Numbered from the stretch's first letter, positions 18,414 to 27,964 are shown. The stretch: DNA of 64,000 nucleotides from Candidatus Manganitrophus morganii (GCA_021651055.1 JAJHOH010000001.1:3910001-3974000); one strand, 5' to 3'. Notes: generated by a model not told the origin, from the letters alone. Numbers and translations: made by a program.

Positions 18414-19151
18414 ATGAACACAGAACTCGTAGTGGCGCTGATCTCCGGCGGGATTGCGCTGGTGTCGGCCGGATTCGCCATGTGGGGTCAGTTCACCTCC
18501 GCGCGGCTGGCCGCCGATTTACAGAATCTTCAACTTGCGGAAGCCCGGCGGCTGGAGCGTGAGAAGACCGTCTCCCGTTACCGGGAGCCGCTCGCACGGG
18601 CCGCCCACGATCTGCAAAGCCGCTTGTATAACATCCTGGCGCAGGGATTTATCGGACTGTATGCCGAAAACCGGACGGAGCGGGAGCGATCGTACGTTCT
18701 GAACAACACCGTTTACCTGATCGCCCAGTACTTCGCCTGGACGGAGATCATCCGCCGCGATATTCAGCACATCGATCTCGGCACGGAGGAGGAGACCACC
18801 AAACTGGCGCGGTTGCAGGATAACACCTACCGGCTCTGGCAGACCGACCGGTTCGGTTCGCTCTTTCGTGTGTTCGCCGGAGAACAGCGCGCCATCGGCG
18901 AGCGAATGATCATCGAGACCCCAAGAGGACCCGAATGCATCGGCTACTCCGCCTTTCTCGATCAGAACCTAAGTGAAAAAGAGCCGCTCTTGAACGCCTT
19001 AAGAGAAGACGTGCGGGGATGTTCGGCGAGTTTGGAAGAAGCCCGCCCGCGTTTAATCGCCATTCAAAACGTCCTCATCGACCTCCTCGATTTTCTCGAT
19101 CCCAATTACGTCCGGTTTCCGAAGGAGCGAAGGCGTAAGGTCGGGCAATAA
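18414..19151 (+). CDS. single-span membrane protein of unknown function
   Basis: 245 aa from ATG 18414, preceded by GGGAGGAAC (an upstream in-frame ATG at 18372 lacks a site). The N-terminal membrane helix (VVALISGGIALVSAGFAMWG) is followed by a charged cytoplasmic helix (LAEARRLEREKTVSRYREPL) and about 180 residues of mostly helical soluble sequence. Trp-rich patches and the ending DPNYVRFPKERRRKVG are visible. I recall similar uncharacterised proteins in many bacteria but no assigned function. It stands alone. Confidence 0.75.
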   Translation: MNTELVVALISGGIALVSAGFAMWGQFTSARLAADLQNLQLAEARRLEREKTVSRYREPLARAAHDLQSRLYNILAQGFIGLYAENRTERERSYVLNNTVYLIAQYFAWTEIIRRDIQHIDLGTEEETTKLARLQDNTYRLWQTDRFGSLFRVFAGEQRAIGERMIIETPRGPECIGYSAFLDQNLSEKEPLLNALREDVRGCSASLEEARPRLIAIQNVLIDLLDFLDPNYVRFPKERRRKVGQ

Positions 19152-19362
19152 GCCGGCGTGATCGCTGTTCCGAACCAAAGATCAGACCCTTCCCTTGGCA
19201 ACGTTGAATAAATCCAATCTCCACAAATTCAAAGAACGCCCGCCTTCAGCAGCCACCACTCTCGACCCCAACCGCCATCAACGAAAGAGCGCCCCTTTAT
19301 CCGGTGGGTCCAATTCCGCTATACTTGACTGACCTGGAGCAGAAGCGGTAAAGGAGGTCGAT

Positions 19363-19704
19363 ATGGCAGGAGATAAGATGTGGTTGTTCCCTTTTGTATT
19401 GGTCCTGGTCTTTTCTGCGGTCTCCGCGGAGACCGCGCATTCGCAGAGAATCGAGAACCGGGAAGCGAACCGGGAGGGATGGATCGATCATGAGACGAAA
19501 TCAGCCGGATCTACCCTGATAGAGGAGCGGCGGCGGGCGGAGCTGGAGGAGCAGAGGGCGGCGGCGAACATGGAGGGGGTGGAGAGGCAAGGGCGTAGGC
19601 AGGCAAATAAAGAGGGGAGTCGGACGGGCGAAAGAGTGGAGCGCCGGTCGGCAGACTTTTCCGCTCCCGGCGCGCTCAACAACCGTTCCGAACAATCCAA
19701 ATGA
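19363..19704 (+). CDS. small secreted Arg/Glu-rich protein, unknown function
   Basis: 113 aa. Signal peptide of about 27 residues (LFPFVLVLVFSAVSAETAHS), then a highly charged, low-complexity helical stretch (IEERRRAELEEQRAA), probably coiled coil or disordered. AAAGGAGG precedes the ATG and a strong terminator follows the stop. Function unknown; likely periplasmic. Confidence 0.65.
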   Translation: MAGDKMWLFPFVLVLVFSAVSAETAHSQRIENREANREGWIDHETKSAGSTLIEERRRAELEEQRAAANMEGVERQGRRQANKEGSRTGERVERRSADFSAPGALNNRSEQSK

Positions 19705-19734
19705 AAACAGAGACTGAACTGATTTGAAGTAAAG

Positions 19735-19775
19735 AAAGGCGCTTCGCTCTCAGAGAGCGAAGCGCCTTTCTTCTA
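19735..19775 (+). terminator. intrinsic terminator
   Basis: AAAGGCGCTTCGCTCT (19735-19750) / AGAGCGAAGCGCCTTT (19754-19769), 16-bp perfect stem with 3-nt loop, then CTTCT. Confidence 0.88.
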
Positions 19776-20039
19776 AAGAACCGGAAGACGTGCGCGGGAC
19801 GGACCACCCCCGTGTTATTTCTGAAGGATCGGTCTCTTGTAATCCGGCTCCAATATTCCTATACTATCAAAGGTCGTATCGCGCTCATTCCTCCCGTTGT
19901 GAGCATCCCAATCCCTGCGTCTCTGGCCCGACGACGTCCTAAGATGGGTTTAAAGAGGACGAAGAACAGGTCCATATCGTGGTCGTACGATCCCTAAAGA
20001 GACCATCCCATTTACTATTTATAATGAAAGGAAAGCATC

Positions 20040-20588
20040 ATGGAGAGAGAAAAGGGAGTTTCTCCTTTATCTGCCGACCTTGATATCCCGCTGGAGCGCG
20101 ACATCTTCTTGCGGACCCTGGTCAGAGAGTTGTCCGGGACCTTGCAAGAGATCATCGGCATCGAGGAGGCCTCGGGCTTCGTTAGTTTGGTCGGCCAGAA
20201 CATGGGACTTGCAATCGACCAGGAGTATAAAAAAGCGCTCGGCGTCTCTCAGCTCACACAGGAGCAGGTGGCCGACGTGCTGGTCGATCTGAAGCGGCGG
20301 ATCAAAGGGGATTTTTATATCATCGAGCAGGACGAGGAGAAGATCGTATTGGGAAACCGGGCGTGCCCTTTTGGAGAAAAGGTCATTGACCGGCCGGCCA
20401 TGTGTATGATGACCTCGAATGTCTTCGGATCGATTGCGGCGGAAAACCTCGGCTATGCCAAGGTCGAGCTTCAGAAGATGATTGCCTTGGGAGATCCCGG
20501 CTGCCGGGTGGTCGTTCATCTCAAAAGAACGCCTGCGGCCGATGTATGCAAGGGAAGGGAGTATTTTCAGGGAGACCGTTCCGAGTGA
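20040..20588 (+). CDS. MetOD1/V4R-like Cys-containing sensory protein
   Basis: 182 aa cytosolic protein resembling methanogen output domain 1 / 4-vinyl-reductase-like sensors. Key features are NRACPFG (C109), [10 protein letters not shown] (C122), [11 protein letters not shown] (C155) and a further Cys near the C-terminus, spacing that could bind a metal cluster or thiol ligand. GAAAGGAAAG precedes the ATG. The stop overlaps the GTG start of the histidine kinase (GTGA), so it is translationally coupled to it. I infer that it is the input module of that kinase, sensing redox or a small ligand. Confidence 0.78.
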   Translation: MEREKGVSPLSADLDIPLERDIFLRTLVRELSGTLQEIIGIEEASGFVSLVGQNMGLAIDQEYKKALGVSQLTQEQVADVLVDLKRRIKGDFYIIEQDEEKIVLGNRACPFGEKVIDRPAMCMMTSNVFGSIAAENLGYAKVELQKMIALGDPGCRVVVHLKRTPAADVCKGREYFQGDRSE

Positions 20589-21760
20589 CCCCCAAAGCAT
20601 TCTTGGCGCTTGCCAAGGCCCTTCCAGAAGGAATGCTGCTCGTGTCGGGAACAGGAAAGATCCTTGCCGCCAACCGCGCCCTGGGGGATCTTTTAGGTAC
20701 CTCTTCCGAAGCGCTGACGGGGAAGCTTCTCTTCGACGTCGCCGCCTCTCCTCCGGAAAAGATCAAGACCTATCTTCAGGTCTGCTCGCGCAGCGGTCAG
20801 ATGATGATCGGTACACTCTCCTTTGGCTTTCCACCGAAGAAGATCGACTGCCGCGCGGAAGGCGCCGCCGTCGCGCCCGGAACGAAAGGGAAGGCCGCGA
20901 AGATTCTACTCCGGCTGCGGCCGAAGGAGTCGGGCTCAACCCAATTCATCCTGCTGAACCGGCAGATCCAGGCGCTGACGCGCGAAATTACGATCCGACG
21001 GCGAACGGAGGAGAAGCTCAAGCGAAAGACGTCGGAGGCGGAGGAGGCGAGCCGCGTGAAGTCCCAGTTTCTCTCCAACGTCTCTCACGAGCTCAGAACG
21101 CCGCTCAATGCCATTCTCGGCTATACCTCTCTTCTATTGGATCAGGTCTACGGCCCCGTTGGAGAAGACATCAGAGAACCGCTGGAGAGGGCCAAGCGAA
21201 ATGCAGACGATCTTTTAAGGCTGGTGAACGATGTGCTTGATTTCTCCAAGATCGAATCGGGAAAGATGCCGCTCGATCTGGCCCCGGTCGATATCTCTTC
21301 CTTAATACACGATGTGTATGTTGGAATGAAACTCTTCGTCGATAAGAAATCGCTTCGGGTTCACTGGAACCTGGAAAAAGCGCTTCCGATGATTGAATGT
21401 GACGCCAATAAGGTCCGACAGGTTTTCGTGAATCTTTTCTCCAATGCGATCAAGTTTACGAATGAGGGGGGGGTGACGATTTCGACACGGAATCGACCTG
21501 AGAAGGATGGAATTGAAATTTCAATCCAGGATACCGGAATCGGCATCCGCTCGGAAGAGCTTCCTAAAATATTCGACTTGTTCCATCAGGCCGACCCGAC
21601 CGCAACCCGAGAGTTCGGCGGCGTCGGATTGGGCCTGGCGATCGTCAAAGAGATTGTCCATCTATTAAAGGGGGAGATCCAAGTCGAAAGTGAATATGGA
21701 AAAGGATCGACCTTTACCCTCTTTCTTCCTTGCCGAAGCGGCAAGCTGACCGCCTCCTAG
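20585..21760 (+). CDS. PAS-domain histidine kinase, soluble
   Basis: 391 aa from GTG 20585, chosen because the GTGA overlap couples it to the sensor gene; an upstream ATG lies inside that gene. Residues about 10-75 form a PAS fold ([20 protein letters not shown]). A linker coiled coil precedes the HisKA box [16 protein letters not shown] with H168. The ATPase motifs are [24 protein letters not shown] and [13 protein letters not shown]. No membrane segment and no receiver; a partner regulator is not adjacent. Confidence 0.92.
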   Translation: MTPKAFLALAKALPEGMLLVSGTGKILAANRALGDLLGTSSEALTGKLLFDVAASPPEKIKTYLQVCSRSGQMMIGTLSFGFPPKKIDCRAEGAAVAPGTKGKAAKILLRLRPKESGSTQFILLNRQIQALTREITIRRRTEEKLKRKTSEAEEASRVKSQFLSNVSHELRTPLNAILGYTSLLLDQVYGPVGEDIREPLERAKRNADDLLRLVNDVLDFSKIESGKMPLDLAPVDISSLIHDVYVGMKLFVDKKSLRVHWNLEKALPMIECDANKVRQVFVNLFSNAIKFTNEGGVTISTRNRPEKDGIEISIQDTGIGIRSEELPKIFDLFHQADPTATREFGGVGLGLAIVKEIVHLLKGEIQVESEYGKGSTFTLFLPCRSGKLTAS

Positions 21761-21891
21761 ATTTTCTTTCCAGCATTAGAAGACAAGCGAACATACGCTT
21801 TACATCTTGATCCGTTGTCCCCTTCAACTTCGTCGCTCCGCCGGACGGGGATTCTCTTAAGATTTAAAAAGGATTTCAGAAGGAAAAGCAA

Positions 21892-21957
21892 GATTGAAGT
21901 CGGAATAGAATGAAGGGATTCCCTTCACGCGATACGAACTCCAATCTTGCAGGCGGG
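21892..21957. other. long imperfect inverted repeat, possible terminator
   Basis: GCAAGATTGAAGT near 21891 pairs with ACTCCAATCTTGC near 21945-21957. A second inverted pair, GAAGGGA/TCCCTTC, lies between them. It sits between convergent genes and could end either transcript. No clear T-run. Confidence 0.5.
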
Positions 21958-21962
21958 CAGAA

Positions 21963-22118
21963 TCAGACCGCTTTGACCGGCTGGTCGGCGATGCTTTTCT
22001 TCAGACCCTGGAGCGCTTTCTCGACGGTTTGCGGGCTTGATTCAAAGGCATGCTCCATCACATAGATGGCTTGAGTGATGGCTTTGGTCATCGTTGCGAT
22101 TTTCTCTTCCTGTGTCAT
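21963..22118 (-). CDS. small helical protein, 51 aa, unknown function
   Basis: Start set at the internal ATG (MTQEEKIATMTKAITQ) because CGAAGGC lies 8 nt upstream. The upstream extension to 22256 has no site and poor coding character. Amphipathic helices, no Cys, no signal. Resembles in size and helicity the small ORF at 1365-1538, but convincing identity is not visible by eye. Function unknown. Confidence 0.55.
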   Translation of the reverse strand: MTQEEKIATMTKAITQAIYVMEHAFESSPQTVEKALQGLKKSIADQPVKAV

Positions 22119-22460
22119 CGGATGCCTTCGGTTAAAATGTGGCCCGCTGCAAGTGTCCCGTTCTGCTTGCAATAGGGGTGAGGCCATTGTATCACGAACG
22201 GCGGGATAAAAGAGTTTAAAGCTGAATTCGTCACCTCCTCGCATCCCGCCATCCAATCAAAAACAGGTGGAGCCTCCCATCCCCTCTGAACCGGTTTCGG
22301 ATGCCACGGATCGCCGCGGCTGAAACCCGCCTTTCATCATATTGGGCGCATTCAATGATTGCTTTTATCTTCTTTCCTGTGATATACCTCCGTACATTCC
22401 CGAGCCTCATTTGCCCGAATTTCCAGTCTCACCGGGCGCCCCTCTTGGAGAGCGATCGAG

Positions 22461-23186
22461 ATGAAGAAAAAGACCCTGCTCAATCTTCTGATCATCGTCG
22501 GTTTCGGAGCGGTCCTCCTGCCCGCTTCCCTTTCTCCGAACCTGTTCACCTTTAAAAAATTTGGTCTGTCCGAGATCACGCAGCTCTTCACGTTCCTCCT
22601 GCTCGTCTCTCTCTTTCTGGAGCGAGCTTTGGAGGTGTTTATCACCACCTGGAGACGTCCCGGAGAGGAGGAGTTTTCCGGAAAGGTTCGGCACTGCGAG
22701 CGAAGAATCGCGGAGCTAAAAGAACAGATCCGAAAAAGAGGGAACCAGGTGGAAACGGTGGCGACCAAAACAACGAGCGAGGATGCGTTGAAGTTGGAAA
22801 AACGGACGGAGTTCATGCAAAGCCCCGGCGATACGAGCGGGCTCCTCGTCGAGCTGGACAAGGAAATAACGCAGCTGAGCGGGTTCAACCAGGAAAGAGG
22901 AAGATTTAAATCGGGAACCAGAAAGATCGCCCTCTGGTCCGCGCTGTTTGTCGGGGTTCTGGTCAGCGGGGCCGGCGTGCGGGGTTTCGAGACGCTGGTC
23001 GATCTGAGGGCGCTTCCCGACGCGCCGTTGCTTTACACCGGACAAATATTTCTCTTTCGTTCTTTGGACACCCTCCTCACCGGCGGCTTGATCGCAGGAG
23101 GGAGCGAGGGAATGCATAAGCTGACGCAGGTATTTAGCGTTTTTCTGGATGAGACCCGAAATCAAATCAGGCGCAAGCCGGATTGA
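22461..23186 (+). CDS. membrane protein with central coiled coil, unknown function
   Basis: 241 aa. Two N-terminal membrane helices (about residues 6-24 and 40-62) precede a charged coiled-coil-like region (about 65-150). Two or so further hydrophobic stretches follow (about 157-178 and 195-215). GAGCGATCGAG weakly precedes the ATG. No catalytic motif visible. It lies alone between a small gene and a convergent LuxR regulator. No function assigned. Confidence 0.72.
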   Translation: MKKKTLLNLLIIVGFGAVLLPASLSPNLFTFKKFGLSEITQLFTFLLLVSLFLERALEVFITTWRRPGEEEFSGKVRHCERRIAELKEQIRKRGNQVETVATKTTSEDALKLEKRTEFMQSPGDTSGLLVELDKEITQLSGFNQERGRFKSGTRKIALWSALFVGVLVSGAGVRGFETLVDLRALPDAPLLYTGQIFLFRSLDTLLTGGLIAGGSEGMHKLTQVFSVFLDETRNQIRRKPD

Positions 23187-23261
23187 ACGTTCCAACGCCC
23201 TTCCATCTCCGCGGGGGCACCCCCTCCCGCCGCCGTCGAATCAAAAATCAGATGCAGACCT

Positions 23262-23906
23262 TCAGACGGCCCTCGCCGGCGTCACCTCGTTTTCCAATTC
23301 CAGATAACGCCGATGCGAAAAACTCTTCGCCACAATGGCGGCCCGGGTGGTGACCTGAAATTTCCTCATGATCTGCTTGACGTGGTGCTTCACCGTATAT
23401 TCCCCGATGTGCATGCCGTTGGCCACCTCTTTATTCGTCATCCCCTGCGATAAAAGCTGAACCACGCGCTTTTCCCGCGGGGTGAGTTTGATCGGCGCCT
23501 CGGACGGCGCCGACGCAGGGTCTTGGTAAACCCGCTCGATGAGAATCAGCAGCTGCGTAAAACCGGACTCATCCCGCCGCGGCTGCAGAAGAACGGGACG
23601 GAAAAGAGAAACGGCGCCGTCATGATGCCGGCAGACCCGCTCTCGGAGGGGTTCTGATTGTTTGAACGTGAGATAAAGCTCAAAAACGATTCCCCGGTTT
23701 TTTCCGGCGAGCCCATCCGTAATCTCTCGGGCCGTTCGGTTTTGATGGAGAATCTCTCCTTCCCGATTTAAAAGGATGATCCCGGGCTCGATCCATGGTG
23801 TCATGAGGGATTGCATCTCCCTAGCATCTTTCTCTTTGAATGGATTCGATCCGACTTGGACTTGTTCTCGATGGACGCGGACAGCAATCGGTAAGGAATG
23901 CATCAT
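23262..23906 (-). CDS. LuxR-family transcriptional regulator with PAS-like N-terminus
   Basis: 214 aa. The C-terminal helix-turn-helix reads LTPREKRVVQLLSQGMTNKE, then HIGEYTVKHHVKQIMRKF and TTRAAIVAK, the complete LuxR/FixJ DNA-binding fold. Residues 25-130 look PAS-like (GIILLNREGEILHQNRTARE). No receiver Asp pocket, so activity is probably set by ligand or protein contact. It is divergent from the tyrosinase gene with 361 bp between them and may control it (inference from position only). Confidence 0.87.
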   Translation of the reverse strand: MMHSLPIAVRVHREQVQVGSNPFKEKDAREMQSLMTPWIEPGIILLNREGEILHQNRTAREITDGLAGKNRGIVFELYLTFKQSEPLRERVCRHHDGAVSLFRPVLLQPRRDESGFTQLLILIERVYQDPASAPSEAPIKLTPREKRVVQLLSQGMTNKEVANGMHIGEYTVKHHVKQIMRKFQVTTRAAIVAKSFSHRRYLELENEVTPARAV

Positions 23907-24267
23907 GAACCTCCAGGCAAGACGTTTTTATTGAAGTTCTTTCTGTCTGTTTTCTCTAAGAGCAAAAAGAAGACCATCTTCAATTTCGGGTCATTGGAAG
24001 TCCCCCTGTTCGGAAGGGCGCAGAAGAAAGCGAAACCCCATCCGACCCGTGATCCAAACAGCGCTTCTCGACGGAGCCGACTGAATCGGCGAGGATACAC
24101 TCTGTATCCTTTCAAGACCCTTCCACAGCCCTTTCCATCCTTTCGTCTCACGGGATCGGTCGGTTCTCGCCTGTTCCACGTCGATCGCGTCCCCGGCACC
24201 GTCATTGCTTTAGGAAAGATCCACCTGAGCAAAGGAATGCCAACCTCAAACCAACAAGGAGAAACCG
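23907..24267. other. divergent promoter region, regulator / tyrosinase
   Basis: No gene. Contains a short perfect hairpin AGGATAC/GTATCCT at 24092-24098/24104-24110 that could be an operator. The reading frame running through it into the tyrosinase is a shadow frame. Confidence 0.4.
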
Positions 24268-25533
24268 ATGCGTTACCGAAAAAATATCACCTGCCTGAGC
24301 GCCGACGAACTACACGATCTTCGGGAGGCCCTCGCCGGGATGTATGCGCTGCCGGCGTCCAATCCGAACAGCTTCGCCAAGCTGGCCGGCTTTCACGGCG
24401 GACCGCCGACCGCATACTGCCGCCACGGCGCGCCGGGCTTCTTTACCTGGCACCGCGCCTATATCCTCGCCTTCGAAGAGGCGCTCCGGACGATCCGCTG
24501 CAATGTCACCCTCCCGTTCTGGGATTGGTCTTCGGGACCGACGACCGGGGTGCCGGAGCCGTGCCGCCATCCGACGTATATGAACCGCTCGGGCGCCACG
24601 GTGGCGAACCCGCTCTACAGCGGACCGCGCTCGGGCGGAGGCCAGACCGCGCGCCGGGCCGATATCGATACCACCGCCTATGACGATCTGGCGGCCACGG
24701 CCCAGACGGCGCTGACGGCGGCGACCTTCACCTCCTTCCAGAACCAGATCAACGGCGTCCACGGCTCGGTGCACGTCCGGACCGGCGGCGACATGGGGTC
24801 GGTGCCGACGGCGTCGTACGACCCGATCTTCTATCTGCATCATGCAAATGTCGATCGGCTCTGGGCGCAGTGGCAGGCGAGCCATCCGGGCGCGCTGCCG
24901 GCCTCCGAAGCGACCTTCGCCCTCGAACCGTTCAACCGTCCCTTCACCCTTCAGTGGCAGACCGGCGCCGACGTCGAATCGACGGCGGCGCTCGGCTATC
25001 AGTATCGCCGCTTCTGTTTGATCTTCCCGCCGATCCGGATTTGGGAGCTGGTCGCGATCGAATGGCCCTGGACGATTCGGGAGCAGATGACGTCGGCCCG
25101 CCTGGTGATCAAGAGCACGCAGATGCAGAAGAGGCCGATGGAGATCCGGGCGTTTCTCAACCAGCCGGAGGCGAATGCCGGGACGAAAACCGCCGGCAAT
25201 CCGGCCTTCGCCGGCGCGGTCGGATTTCTCGGCCATGGCGAGGGGACGCGGCACGATCATTCGACGGAAGCATGCCGGGAATGCGCCCAGCTCGGGCATA
25301 CGCACAAACATGCCGATCACGCCCACGATCATTCGGACCATCCTCATTCCGAGCAAACGGGAACAGGGGGGGAAGAACGGATGGATGTGGAGATCGATTT
25401 GACCCGTGCGCTTCGAAGGGGGGACCGCAAGAACGAGAAGGTGTCGCTGAAGCTGGTCGCCGTTGACATCCACGGCAATGAGACGGCCGCGGGAGAGGCG
25501 GCGCTCGAGGAGATGGAACTCGTCGTGGAATAG
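24268..25533 (+). CDS. tyrosinase-family type-3 copper oxidase with His-rich tail region
   Basis: 421 aa. CuA ligands fit GFHGGP, YCRHGAPGFF (Cys-x-His as in thioether-linked tyrosinases) and FTWHRAYILAFEEAL. CuB ligands fit NGVHGSVH and DPIFYLHHANVDRLW. Residues about 330-365 are His-rich (HTHKHADHAHDHSDHPHS), a likely copper-loading or metal-binding segment. The last 50 residues are beta-like. No signal peptide visible, so cytosolic unless exported with a partner. AAGGAGAAACC precedes the ATG. Family members oxidise phenols to quinones; the physiological substrate is unknown. A 423-codon antisense ORF is a codon-bias shadow. Confidence 0.9.
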   Translation: MRYRKNITCLSADELHDLREALAGMYALPASNPNSFAKLAGFHGGPPTAYCRHGAPGFFTWHRAYILAFEEALRTIRCNVTLPFWDWSSGPTTGVPEPCRHPTYMNRSGATVANPLYSGPRSGGGQTARRADIDTTAYDDLAATAQTALTAATFTSFQNQINGVHGSVHVRTGGDMGSVPTASYDPIFYLHHANVDRLWAQWQASHPGALPASEATFALEPFNRPFTLQWQTGADVESTAALGYQYRRFCLIFPPIRIWELVAIEWPWTIREQMTSARLVIKSTQMQKRPMEIRAFLNQPEANAGTKTAGNPAFAGAVGFLGHGEGTRHDHSTEACRECAQLGHTHKHADHAHDHSDHPHSEQTGTGGEERMDVEIDLTRALRRGDRKNEKVSLKLVAVDIHGNETAAGEAALEEMELVVE

Positions 25534-25564
25534 GGACGGGTTGTTCGGTGTTGGTTTGGTCGGT

Positions 25565-25593
25565 GTAGGGGCGGGTTTCAACCCCGCCCCTAC
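25565..25593. repeat. dispersed GC-rich palindrome, copy 1
   Basis: GTAGGGGCGGG - TTTCAAC - CCCGCCCCTAC, 29 bp, 32 bp after the tyrosinase stop. Confidence 0.85.
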
Positions 25594-25691
25594 ATGAGAT
25601 GCCCCTTGACTTCTTTTTCGCTTCGCTTTAACCTGCCGTTTGATCTACTTACGTTGAACATACCACAGCGGCCGGGGAGGCGCGGCATCCG

Positions 25692-25904
25692 ATGGAATTC
25701 CTCATTGTGAAATTCGATGAAGAGCGGGAGGTGTTGATCGATGAAGTCAATCAAGGGAAGACCGGCGAGCTGATCGAGCTGTCGGCGGGGACCTACACCG
25801 TTTCGTTGGACGGGGAGGAAGATTTCACGCCGAAGACGAAGAAGATCAAGCTGAAGAAAACCTCGCCGATCAAACCGATGGAGGTCACCTTTGAGAGAGC
25901 ATAA
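25692..25904 (+). CDS. small PEGA-like beta protein
   Basis: 70 aa; ELIELSAGTYTVSLDGEEDF followed by TPKTKKIKLKKTSPIKP resembles a PEGA-type carbohydrate/surface domain. No signal peptide. Its end overlaps the patatin gene's start by 14 bp, so they are co-translated. An accessory or interaction role for the phospholipase is inferred. Confidence 0.65.
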   Translation: MEFLIVKFDEEREVLIDEVNQGKTGELIELSAGTYTVSLDGEEDFTPKTKKIKLKKTSPIKPMEVTFERA

Positions 25905-27297
25905 AGAGATCGTCCGGATCGTTGCTTTCTTCGGTTTGTTCCTCTTTTTCCAAACCGGCTGCGCCCACCACCTGGTGAACGACCGGCTCGCCGAGTATCA
26001 GCCCGACGCGGGCTACCGCTTCAAAAATCTGACCGACGACGGCAACAGCGACGCCCTCTTCGTCGCGGTCGCCTTTTCCGGGGGAGGGACCCGGGCGGCG
26101 GCGCTCTCTTACGGCGTGATGAAGGCATTATCGGAAACCGAGATCACCTGGCAGGGGAAGACGAAGCGCCTGGTCGAGGAGATCGATCTGATCTCGACCA
26201 TCTCGGGCGGTTCTTTCACCGGAGGGTATTACGCCCTCTTCGGAGACAAGATCTTCACCGATTTCGAGCGGAAGTTCCTGAAGCGGGACATCGAAGGGGA
26301 ATTGACCGGCCTGCTGCGGCGGCCGACCAATTGGTTCCGCCTCGCCTCTTTCCATTTCGACCGGATCGACCTGGCCGCCGAACACTACCACCGGACCGTC
26401 TTCGAAGAGAAAACCTTCGGCGATCTGCTCGCCCGCAACCGCCGTCCCTTCGTCGTGATCAACGCCACCAACATGTCGCTGGGGGACCGGTTCGAGTTCA
26501 CACAGGACCAGTTCGACTTTTTAGGCTCGGATCTCTCCTCCTACCCCGTGGCGCGGGCGGTGGCCGCCTCCTCGGCGTTTCCTTTTCTCCTCAGCCCGAT
26601 CACCCTGAACAACCACCCGGCGCCGACGAACTATCGGACCCCCCCCTGGGTGGAAAACGCCATGGAGGATTATGAGCTCAATCGCCGCCGTTTCATGCGG
26701 GCCAAGATTTTGAAGACGTATGAAGACAAAGACGAGCATCCCTACACCCATCTGCTCGACGGGGGGTTGGCCGACAACATCGGGCTGCGGCATGTGATCG
26801 ATTCGGTCCGGGACGGGGGAATCCGTCAGATGATGAATCAAGAGAAGATCGAGAAATTTGTGGTGATCGTCGTCAACGCGAAAACGAGTCCGCCCCAGGA
26901 GATCGATCAAAAAGAAGACGCTCCCCATCTACTGGACGTGGCGGTGAAGACGGCAACGATTTCGATGGACAACTACTCGTTTGAAACGATCGAGCTGATG
27001 AAAGATGTGAAAGAAGCGCGGGAGCAGGCGCAGCGGGCGATTGAAGACTGCCAAGGGCTTCTCGCGGAGAGCTGTCCCCTGGCGCCCCGCCTCCCGGCAT
27101 TGAAGGGGATGGATTTTTACATCGTCGAGATCAGTTTTGAGAGCATCGACGATCCGAAAGAGCGCGAATGGTTCTTAAGCCTTCCGACCAATTTTTCCCT
27201 GAAGCCGTCCGTTGTCGACAGGTTGATTGAAAAGGGGGGGGCGTTGCTGAAAAATTCGGAAGAGTTCCAACGCCTGATTGAAGAGTTGCCCGAGTAG
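25891..27297 (+). CDS. patatin-like phospholipase, lipoprotein
   Basis: 468 aa. Signal peptide with lipobox QTGC (about residue 24). The patatin fold shows the oxyanion loop SGGGTRAAALSYGVM, the nucleophile elbow STISGGSFTGGYY (GxSxG variant, Ser in SGGS) and the catalytic Asp in LLDGGLADNIG. Hydrolyses lipid acyl esters in related proteins. Membrane-anchored, probably periplasmic face or outer membrane. Overlaps the PEGA-like gene by 14 bp. Length is typical for lipoprotein patatins. Confidence 0.9.
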   Translation: MREHKEIVRIVAFFGLFLFFQTGCAHHLVNDRLAEYQPDAGYRFKNLTDDGNSDALFVAVAFSGGGTRAAALSYGVMKALSETEITWQGKTKRLVEEIDLISTISGGSFTGGYYALFGDKIFTDFERKFLKRDIEGELTGLLRRPTNWFRLASFHFDRIDLAAEHYHRTVFEEKTFGDLLARNRRPFVVINATNMSLGDRFEFTQDQFDFLGSDLSSYPVARAVAASSAFPFLLSPITLNNHPAPTNYRTPPWVENAMEDYELNRRRFMRAKILKTYEDKDEHPYTHLLDGGLADNIGLRHVIDSVRDGGIRQMMNQEKIEKFVVIVVNAKTSPPQEIDQKEDAPHLLDVAVKTATISMDNYSFETIELMKDVKEAREQAQRAIEDCQGLLAESCPLAPRLPALKGMDFYIVEISFESIDDPKEREWFLSLPTNFSLKPSVVDRLIEKGGALLKNSEEFQRLIEELPE

Positions 27298-27320
27298 CGG
27301 TTAGAAAAGGAAAAGCATTG

Positions 27321-27348
27321 GAATGGGGCTTCGCCCCAAGCCCCATTC
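27321..27348. terminator. hairpin between convergent genes
   Basis: GAATGGGGCTT / AAGCCCCATTC, 11-bp perfect stem with a 6-nt loop, between the patatin and cyclophilin stops. No strong T-run, so efficiency unclear. Confidence 0.6.
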
Positions 27349-27358
27349 AAATAGCCTC

Positions 27359-27964
27359 TTAAGGCCGAAGGATCGTTACCTTCGTCATCACCACCGAGGT
27401 GGTCGGCCTGTCGCTCGCACCCGTCGGGACATTGGCGATCGCATTCACGACCTCTTGACCGGAGGTCACCTGACCGAAGATCGTATGGACATTATTGAGA
27501 TGGGACTGCGGCGCGCCGTCTAAAATAAAAAACTGGCTTCCGTTGGTGTCCGGACCCGAATTGGCCATGCCGACCCGCCCGACCCGGTCGAATTCCAGCC
27601 CGGAAGAAAACTCGTCTTCAAACGTGTAGCCGGGCCCCCCGGTGCCGTTCCCGAGCGGATCTCCCCCCTGAATCATAAAACCGGAAATCACCCGGTGGAA
27701 AATCAGCCCATCATAAAACGGCCGGGTGACCTGCTGTGACGTATTCGGATCGGTCCACGCTTTGGTTCCCTCGGCGAGGCCGATAAAATTGGCGACCGCG
27801 ATCGGCGCTTCGTCCTCGAAGAGCTCGATCACGATCTCCCCCAGGGTGGTCTCGATTTTGGCCGAAGGGTTTCCGCCCCCGCCGCTCGATGAACCGCCGC
27901 CCCCGCCGCATCCGATGATCAAGCCAAGAGAGATGAAAGAGAAAGCCAAAAAAATACGCCGCAT
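27359..27964 (-). CDS. peptidyl-prolyl cis-trans isomerase, cyclophilin type, lipoprotein
   Basis: 201 aa. Lipoprotein signal (LIIGCGGGGG) and Gly/Ser linker, then a cyclophilin domain: FHRVISGFMIQGGDP, GTGGPGYTFEDEF, GMANSGPDTNGSQFFI and HTIFGQVTSGQEVV. The catalytic Arg is in FHRV. GGAGGAATTTT precedes the ATG. Acts on periplasmic protein folding. The domain is the short bacterial form and complete. Confidence 0.95.
   Translation of the reverse strand: MRRIFLAFSFISLGLIIGCGGGGGSSSGGGGNPSAKIETTLGEIVIELFEDEAPIAVANFIGLAEGTKAWTDPNTSQQVTRPFYDGLIFHRVISGFMIQGGDPLGNGTGGPGYTFEDEFSSGLEFDRVGRVGMANSGPDTNGSQFFILDGAPQSHLNNVHTIFGQVTSGQEVVNAIANVPTGASDRPTTSVVMTKVTILRP

Noticed and set aside
24310-25581. 423-codon ORF antisense to the tyrosinase gene
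   Set aside because: GC-rich codon bias shadow of the real gene: no ribosome site, Arg/His-heavy composition.
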